64,000 nt of DNA from Taxillus chinensis (taxonomy: Eukaryota; Streptophyta; Magnoliopsida; Santalales; Loranthaceae): positions 7,956,843-8,020,842 of the forward strand of contig CM042090.1 in the NCBI GenBank assembly GCA_023512835.1. Direction: 5' to 3'. Every line of letters begins with the position of its first letter. The stretch's first letter is position 1. This document shows, piece by piece, positions 56,425 through 64,000 of this stretch. The notes under the pieces were generated by a model. The model did no database searches. It worked only from the letters and a program-made list of their open reading frames with translations, and had not been told where the DNA came from. Made by a program: the position numbers and the translations under genes.

Positions 56425-58789
56425 TGTCACGCCCCCAAATTCCAGGGAACCCGGAACTAGGAACATGACTTCCCCTTGCCCGCACTCGAAAGGTCAAGGG
56501 GTTGGTGGCTAGCACCAATAGAGACTACACCGCGGGTGCTGTCTCAAATATGCAACCCTGTACAGTCATACATCAAGGGTAATCCTGTACTTTCCCATAC
56601 ATCATCATGCATACAATAAGTCAAACGGTCATACATACATCACATCACAAATAGTGTGCAAATATAACTGTCCACGGACCCATATCCGGGATACAAACAT
56701 AATACAATACATAATACAGGATACAGTACTGTATCATACATCAGAGTAGTGGCGTCCTCCTGGAAGAAAGTCCTCCACTAGTCTCGGGTCACACCTGAAA
56801 AAGGTAAACAACAAGTAGGGGTGAGCGACAAGCTCAGTAGGTGACCCCAACACTCCACATCATGCTGCCATACAAGTCTATACTACATGCTCTGTGTACT
56901 CGTGCACTGTGTAGTGTGCACAATCAACAGGACTTAGCCTGTAAACAAACATCAGGACCCAGCCTGCCTAAACAGGACAACTTGTCCACAATCCTCTATG
57001 GGATCCCAGCTCAGGGCACTTAGCCCTAGCTCCACGAGCTCAACGGCTCAACTCAGGCCTTAGCCTGTCCACAACGCAATATGCCCGGCCACAGTCGCCA
57101 CACAGGCCTGCCATCGGTGCATATGCCTGCCACGTCAACCACATCGCACCATCGGTGCATCACGGTGAGAACCCAAATAAGTCACGGAGTCTATGCCCCA
57201 ATACCTCACACCAACATACTAACATTAGTATAGCATGTCATTCTCAACATTTCCTTTGGAACTGTAGCCAGTCTTCACAAGTAAAACCTCAATCATTGAT
57301 TTATGAAGGAAGTACCCATAGCAGCTATTTTCTTGAAATTAAAAGTCCCGGCATTGGGTTCCCATATCATAAATAAGATAATCTGATTTTTGGGGATTTT
57401 TCTGAGATGTCTAACCCCACTTTCTAAAAATTCACCACTACGAACTTTTGGGTTTTTCCGAGATTTTATACTAAATCCCAATTTTCACATTTTGAAAGAG
57501 TGAAATTAATTTTTCTAGTATTTTTCTTTGAATCCAAATGGGGGGTATTTCGTTATTTACATTGTAACTTAAGTATAATACTTGAGGCATAATGGTTTAC
57601 AATGTAAATGTCCAGTGCAGTGCAGTTGCACTGCTGCGGAACACTGTTGCGGATTGAAGCTGCGGATTTGATGCTACGGATTACTGCTCCTGATCCGGAC
57701 TACTGATCCGGACTAACTACTCCGGACTACTGATCCGGACTAACTCCTCCGGACTACTGATCCGGACTAACTCCTCCGGATTACTGATCCGAACTAACTC
57801 CTCCTGGACTCGATCCAGGACTAACTCCTCCGGATATCGATTCGGACTAACTACTCCCGGACTACGATCCGGACTAATGAAGTTCTTGACTCCATAGCTG
57901 CTGACTCCATAGCTGCGATCACGGCTACGACTCCATAGTCGCTGACTCCACAATTGCTGACTCCATAGTCCTTGATGGGTCCACGACCTAAAACTCGCCA
58001 GTGGTACTGTTCATCGTCGTTTTTGGCCTGTTCTTCGTCTGGAAGCAACCCAGTGACCCCAGACGCTCATAAACACATGTTTTATGCAATAAACTGCAAT
58101 ATTTACCTCAAAACGCGTCCTAAACGCCTCCAATTCGCACGATAACAGCAGAAATACACACAAATCATATATTCATCTAGATCTAAATCTAGACCTTCAT
58201 GGTTGACTTCTCAACCCTCATAAAATACACACTCATACATCCACAGATCATATATTCAAAGATAGGATCGAAATAAGACAGTTAAGGACACCTACCTGGA
58301 AAGGTTTATTGCGATCCACGAGCTCCAATCGCCCCAAAATCGCCAAGAAAGCTCTTCACGCTCTTCACCTTCTCTCTCTCTCTCTCTTGCTCAAACATGC
58401 ACGTACCAATAATTGGCAATTAAAGATATAAGGCAGTTCTTAATTATATATATACTGTTACCAATAATTGGCCTCCCAGCAATAATTGACCCGAATGCAA
58501 TTATTGACCTCCCGAGGTCACGAACTCCAAATTGAGCCCAATTACTGTCCAAACGCTCGAAATGACGAGCACAACACTGTTCAAATATTATCACACTCAA
58601 ATGACTGCTCAAACGCAAAGTCAACCAATAAATCCCGAAAAGTCAACAATCGGGTCAAATGGGGCCCCGACTCGAAATCGGGCCCAAGTACAGTCAAAAT
58701 GCTCACATCGACGGCTACACTACCGTCCAGATAGTTACATTCCCATAGAATGACTGTCTCTCAAAACTACCCAAATACGAGTCTTTACA
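56425..58789 (+). mobile_element. Solo LTR, family TGTCACG...TTTACA, copy 2 (2,365 bp)
   Basis: It begins TGTCACGCCCCCAAATTCC and ends GAGTCTTTACA. It is flanked on both sides by GGATA (56420-56424; 58790-58794), a perfect 5-bp target duplication, with no primer-binding site or internal domain. This is the mark of a solo LTR left by recombination. It is related to 27900-29958 and (reversed) 59700-62015. Its length suggests a gypsy/chromovirus-type element; that is inference. Confidence 0.85.
57690..57970. repeat. Minisatellite inside solo LTR copy 2
   Basis: About seven 27-bp units built on TCCGGACTACTGATCCGG followed by ACTAACTCC (57690-57878), increasingly degenerate. Then come five copies of a GACTCCATAG-TGCT-like unit (57888-57970). 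Confidence 0.85.
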
Positions 58790-58794
58790 GGATA

Positions 58795-59694
58795 AGTGAT
58801 GGTTGATACATAAGAGAGGATTGTTATCATCAAAATAAATAATTTTAACATAGGGATAGGTTAAGTAAACTCATTTCCCTTAGAAATATTCTCCATATTA
58901 ATTCTTAAACTTATTATCTCCAATTGTTTTTGATTCTTTTAATTAAAACTATAAAAATTCAACTATGGATTTCTAGAAAAATTTATAGTTTATAATTTTA
59001 GTGATTATCATAAATAACAACATTCCTTATGGGTTTGATTTTAAAGTTCTAATAAATAAAAAACCTTTATTATTAGAATATAATATTGTGTGCTTGTTAT
59101 TATACTATGCACTCGTCATGTTAATTCTCCGAAGCATTCACGAGTAGATTAACTATCCAATATCCATCAAAGATGATTTTGGGAAGATTAAATAAGAATG
59201 GTCAAGCATTCCAAAAAGAAATAACTACTTCTAAGCTTAAAAAGATTAAAATCAAGGCTAAAGAGACTACTACAAGTTCCAAATCTCAGAGGGAGGTCAC
59301 TAGCTCCTTCAAAAAGCTTGATCAATCATATATATAATCTAGAAACACACAATCAATAGTAGATGTATATGTTAAGAAAACACTAACAACACACAGGAAT
59401 GTGTCTTCCCAAAACATGGATCAATAACAAGGAAGTAAGGACAATTCTAATACAAAACATTTTGATAATATTAAAGAAACTCTCAAAGTTATAGAACAAA
59501 ATTTTGCATTACCTAGTGATACTATAAGAGAATCACATGCTGTTGGAAGGCATATTCTAACCCAAAATGTGACCTCTAAATAATTTGATGTTACAACTTT
59601 TTGGCTCAGTAATAATTTGAGGAGTTGAACATGATTTGCATATGGAAAGAGTTGGAAAAGTGGAAGATTTATTGGTTACTTGTGCAAAAAGTCT
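58795..59694. other. Spacer between the two solo LTRs
   Basis: 59165-59600 reads as broken Lys/Thr/Ser-rich text on the plus strand and seems to continue after the LTR at 62016. It may be an old element interior into which the LTR inserted. No family recognised. Confidence 0.4.
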
Positions 59695-60389
59695 ATTGAT
59701 GTAAGGATCCGTATATGTGTTAGCATAACTTATAATACAATCATTTTAACTATATTTGGGCCTAATTTGAGGTTCAGAAGCCTTTAGGGGTTATTTAGTA
59801 ATTTTTGGGAGTTAAATTGAGGGTTAATAAATGAAAAATAAAATTTATAAGGGCTTTTTGGAAATTATTAAAAAGGATGACGAATTTTAATTAAAAATAG
59901 GGTTTGAGGGTTTTATTATTCATTATGACTCTATTTTGAAAAACCCTAGCCGTCGGAGGGGAGTGCATATTGTTCTTTGCGTTCTTCGTCGTTCTTTACT
60001 GATTCTAGACTGTTCTTGCGAGCTTAATCCCTTCGGAAGGCAAGAGGTAGGTGATTCTTGATTCTTCGTCATTCTGCTGCATGAACTTGGTCCGTTGGGG
60101 GATAATACATACTTGATTTAGTTTGTGAAAACATATATACATATATACATTTTGGTGTTTGTCTTTTATACCTATTTTTGCATGATTTCTCCAGTGCCCT
60201 TTCCCTTATTCCCTTTTTACACTCTGCCTGGAAATCTTGATCTTCTCTTTTCTTGTTATATAATTATATAATAGGTATATATATATATATAAATTTTGAC
60301 CAGGCGGAGAGCCTGGTTTCCTTTGCGCGGGGGACGAGTCAGTGATAGGGTTACCAAAACCCTGTCGCGCGTTTGTGATGCAGGGGGGC

Positions 60390-60590
60390 GGCGGTACCGT
60401 GCCGCCCCCATGCCGCCTGATACAGCACGCTCGTGATGGAGGGGGAAGGGCGGCGACATCATGCCGCCCCCATGCCGCCAAACCTCCTGTCGCCAGAAGC
60501 TGCCAAACCTCATCGCTAGATGCCGCCAGATCCCATGTCGCCGGAAGCCGCCAGACCCATACGCGAATGCCGGAGCTGTTAGCTTGGACT
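60390..60590. repeat. GC-rich minisatellite inside solo LTR copy 3
   Basis: Repeated CCCATGCCGCC, CTCCTGTCGCCAGAAG, CCAAACCTCATCGC and ATGCCGCCAGAT words with about 25-30 bp spacing. It occupies the same part of the LTR as the different minisatellite of copy 2. Confidence 0.6.
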
Positions 60591-60794
60591 CCAGTGCGCC
60601 GACGATAGGGTGGTGCCTTTCGGATGTCTGTGTGTATGCAGGGCTCGTCTTCGCGCAGACTCACGCGCGCAAACACCGGCGTTGAACGCTGGCCTAGTGG
60701 GTTGGCGGTGCACGGGCGGCCTAATTGGGCCGGCTTGTTCCCCTAACCCTGTCTCCTTGTTTTGTGTGACCTGGAGTTAATTGTTGGGTATTTA

Positions 60795-60796
<2 letters not shown>

Positions 60797-60838
<42 letters not shown>
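60797..60838. repeat. (TA)n microsatellite
   Basis: About 42 bp of alternating TA within solo LTR copy 3. Confidence 0.95.
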
Positions 60839-62015
60839 TGGTTGGGTTTGAAGAGTTAGGGTGTAAATATGATTAATGTTATTGGGCTTGACATTCATAA
60901 TTGGACATTAATATGAATTAATTTGATGGTCCACAATTAAAATATTATTTGGACTTAATATTGATTGTTCATAAATTAATATTATATGGGCTTGGTTCAG
61001 TTAGTTTAACTAAATGGATGATGTTTGGGATTGATATTATTTATTATTTTAAATATTGATTGAGATTTAAATTGATTCGTTTTATTAAATAATATCATTG
61101 GATTTGTTGTTATCGGTTTAGTGACTTAATTATCATTTGTGGCATGCCATTGTTGATTTGATGATTTACATAAATTACATGAAATGATATTGAATATTGA
61201 AATTATTATTTATTGGTTATTTGTGTGAATTTAGTGGTGGAGTTGGTTGGGTTAACCACAGGTCCCATATAAGGCTGGCAAGAAGCCGCAGGTCCCCTAT
61301 GTGGCTGGTTAACTCAGGTCCCATATGTGGCAGGTTGTCGTTGAAAATGTTATAGGTCCCACATATGGCTATCCGGTAATGATCGGGATCCCTGGAGTTG
61401 GTTGTGGGAATTCCCTTGATGGTTGGATTGGTTGGTGTATACCCTTAATGAAAGAAATGTAGTGTGTGTGATGTTATACTTTGTAATTGAATGTGAACTT
61501 GTGGTAATAGAGTAGGACACTACACTGGCACAAGCATACACTGATCATGTAAACTTAGGTTTTCATGTTTTAGGATGGTGAAGAGATGGAGATCACCTAC
61601 TGGGCATTCGTGCTCACTCTACTTTATTTTTATTTCCTACAGGTTGTAGGGAGTAGCTGGTGGAGCCATAGTGAGGCAGGACGGGATGTCCTTGGTGTAG
61701 AATTTATTTAGTAGACGATTTGTTTTTATTTTATTTTGTCATTTTATTTCCCGGACTTGGGTCCGTGGCAGTTGTAGAACCTTGTTGGTGAAACTTATAT
61801 ATGAGTTACTCTGTGTGTTGGATATTATGGGAATTGAATGCAATGTCGTATCATTTTAATAAATCTTGAATTGAATGCATTGGGAAGTACAATTCTACTC
61901 CTGTTGTAGAGTTGTACATGATTGGGTTGAACATTAATTCCCTCGACCCCTGTGGTGTGGGTATGGGGAAGTCGCATTCCTAGTTCTGTTGTTTTCACGA
62001 TTCGGGGGCGTGACA

Positions 62016-63390
62016 ATTTAGCCTTGAAGAATTGATAACTTGAAGCTTTATAAATGGCCATTTGACTTAACTTGGAAGGAATAACTAGCTCAAGCAACGA
62101 ATAACATAGAAAATGAGGTAACTAACATTCCTGTAATTGAGTTGACAATAAAAGGTATTATTATAAAAGTTGAAGATAAGGTTACAGGTTATAATATTTA
62201 CATTGCAATTTTCTAAGACTCATGATGATACTTTATGAAAATAAGGAGGAGATATACCATATGAGCATGATTCTCATGAAGAACATGCTATAAGAGAAGC
62301 TTCCAATGCTTTGGAATTAGAAATTCACATACCACAAGAAACTCAGTAGACACTCTTTTTAGAGTCCTTAGTCTCTAATTTGATTGATTAGTGATATTAA
62401 GATCATAATTTTGGCTACAGGAGAATAAAATATTACACATGAAATTCATTGAAAACATGCCACAAAAAAAACTTCTAAAGCTTCAGAATTTGAATTTCAT
62501 AAAGTCCAAGACATGTACGATCCTACATGAAACCACGAGTCAACCTGCTTAGCCCACATAACACCCCCAACTTAAAACACATATTGGTTTGGGGTGATTA
62601 AAATGCTCATAGAAAAAGGATGGAAGAATTTTAGGTTGAAAAATGTTGGAAAACAGGTTGTTTGGTGGGAATGGAAAATGAGTGCAGAAATTCTTTTTAT
62701 AGTTTAATTGGGATTAGAAAAAAGATATCAATAAATAGTATTGTTTAAAATACCAATTTTCCCTATGTATATAAATATAATTGTGTAAATTTGTGTAATA
62801 GGTGAAAAATATTACTTTTATTATTTTGACACTTCTTCACAAGAAATTGCACCATTTTTATGGTCATAAAAATAATCTTAGCTTTATATACCTTTTCTTT
62901 ATTTTTTTCCTACATCTCATTTTTCATCCCTTGACAAACGTGAGAAAATGAGTTTTTTGCTTTTAATATATTTTCCCCAACCCTTCATTTTTCATGTATT
63001 TTTCATAGCTACCAATAGAGGGTACATGTTGGCATTATGGTTTTCAAATCCACAAGGCATTTCATAAATATTTTATCTTTAATTTTATTTGTCTATTTTT
63101 AATTAAAAAGCTTCTATATAAATGTAAGATACATATTTTTATTTATTTGGCAAAAACAAAAATTTAGCATTTTTATCTACTTTGGTGCATTTATTTTATA
63201 TTTTGCTTGTATTTATAATAATTTAAAAAAATTGACATTAATTTAGTTTCTTTTAAATAATTTTAATTTATAAATACAAATAAAAGTATGGATTAATAAA
63301 TAACTGAGGTGCAAGGGCACAAGTCATTTTAACTTGCACTATGCGAGTGTGCAACTCCCAAACTCACATGGCCGCTAGCTAGTGAAAATT
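62016..63390. other. Intergenic, AT-rich
   Basis: 62016-62540 appears to continue the broken text of 59165-59694 and includes two related CATGAA...GAACATGC...AAGCTTC segments. 62550-63390 has no recognised feature. Confidence 0.4.
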
Positions 63391-63964
63391 AGGGGTGAGC
63401 ATAGGTCGGTTCGGTCGGTTTATATATAATTTTTAAACCAAACCAACGACATTCGGTTTTAAAAAAATTCAAACCAAAACCAACCAATAAATGTTAAAAA
63501 TCATCGGTCCTGGTTCGGTTCGGTACATAAAAATTCGGTTCGGTTCATCGGTTTGAATCAATTTTTGAATTTTAACGTCAAATAAAAAAATACATTCATT
63601 TTAATTCTTAAACATTATCACCAATCGGCTAAGTTTACGATTATATGAGTAGATTCGACAGAGATAAGTGGAAATTGAGAAGTGTGAATGTCAACCTTTG
63701 ACCTTTTTACTTTGAGAAAGCGCAAAACTAAGAGATGTATGAGAATTGAGAAGCGAAAAGTGCCGACATGTCAAAGTGATAACGTCTGTTTGGTCGGTTC
63801 GGTTAACTAAACCCCTAAAATCGTGAACCAAACCAATAGCATCGGTTTTCCAAAAATAAAAATCAAATAAATCAATATATTTTAAAAATTAATTTTTTTC
63901 AATTCAAACGGTTGGTTCGGTTCGGTTCGGTTCGTCGGTTTGGTTCGGTTCTTGATCACCCATA
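63391..63964. mobile_element. MITE-like element with CGGTTCGGTT ends (about 574 bp)
   Basis: The left end AGGGGTGAGCATAGGTCGGT and right end (reversed) TATGGGTGATCAAGAACCGA are imperfect inverted repeats, each followed by runs of CGGTTCGGTT or its complement. Flanks are AGTGAAAATT and AGTGAAATT, an 8-10 bp near-duplication that would suit a hAT- or Mutator-type element. No transposase; superfamily uncertain. Confidence 0.5.
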
Positions 63965-64000
63965 AGTGAAATTGTAGACCTTAATAATGGCTCTCGTGTC

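Larger units (their letters stand above)
59700..62015 (-). mobile_element. Solo LTR, same family, copy 3, opposite orientation (2,316 bp)
   Basis: On the minus strand it starts TGTCACGCCCCCGAATCG and ends GGATCCTTACA, as in copy 2. Flanks are ATTGA (59695-59699) and ATTTA (62016-62020), a near-perfect 5-bp duplication. No primer-binding site. It contains a GC-rich minisatellite (about 60390-60590) and a (TA)n tract. Confidence 0.8.

Noticed and set aside
57690..57970. CRISPR-like regular repeats
   Set aside because: The repeats are contiguous with no spacers and lie inside a plant solo LTR; it is a minisatellite.
60206..60685. Arg/Pro-rich frames on both strands
   Set aside because: They arise from the GC-rich minisatellite inside solo LTR copy 3.

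Overview
This is nuclear DNA from a flowering plant. The coding exons match angiosperm gene families, the introns are long and AT-rich with GT-AG (twice GC-AG) borders, and the space between exons is full of plant retrotransposon, MITE and microsatellite sequence. I cannot fix the species. There is no operon, CRISPR array or prokaryotic feature.

Layout. (1) 447-2527, plus strand: the last exons of a NODULIN HOMEOBOX (NDX) gene whose 5' part lies before the window. The homeodomain is intact, but the C-terminal NDX-B region is broken. (2) 3635-27357, minus strand: a complete 21-exon BSL1 gene (kelch repeats plus a PPP-type Ser/Thr phosphatase, a brassinosteroid-signalling phosphatase). I could join all exons in phase to 882 residues. 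Its introns hold a small copia element, a copia LTR with gag remnant, a 5'-truncated LINE, several TIR elements and a long (TTA)n tract. BSL1 and NDX are also neighbours in Arabidopsis (AT4G03080 and AT4G03090). (3) 27.6-37.2 kb: no intact gene. It holds a 2.1-kb LTR remnant, two related MITEs, a FAR1/MULE-like fragment and a PIF/Harbinger-type element (TTA target-site duplication) carrying a broken DUF26/PDLP-like gene fragment. (4) 37282-50314, minus strand: a complete 12-exon aldo-keto reductase gene (357 residues) with a 10.2-kb intron 8 made of nested LTR sequences. (5) 47990-53677: a tandem duplication holding the 5' half of that gene and, just upstream of each copy, a tRNA-Ala(TGC). The second reductase copy is a pseudogene while the two tRNAs are identical. 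(6) 53.7-64 kb: microsatellites, a GC-rich island, two 2.3-kb solo LTRs in opposite orientation with different internal minisatellites, and a MITE-like element at the end.

The functional content is one signalling phosphatase, one oxidoreductase, two tRNA genes and the tail of one homeobox gene. Nothing suggests a joint pathway. I did not find a convincing undescribed molecular system. The best leads are the decayed NDX end, the gene-fragment-carrying PIF element, the conserved tRNAs in a decaying duplication, and the inverted LTR pair inside a transcribed intron.
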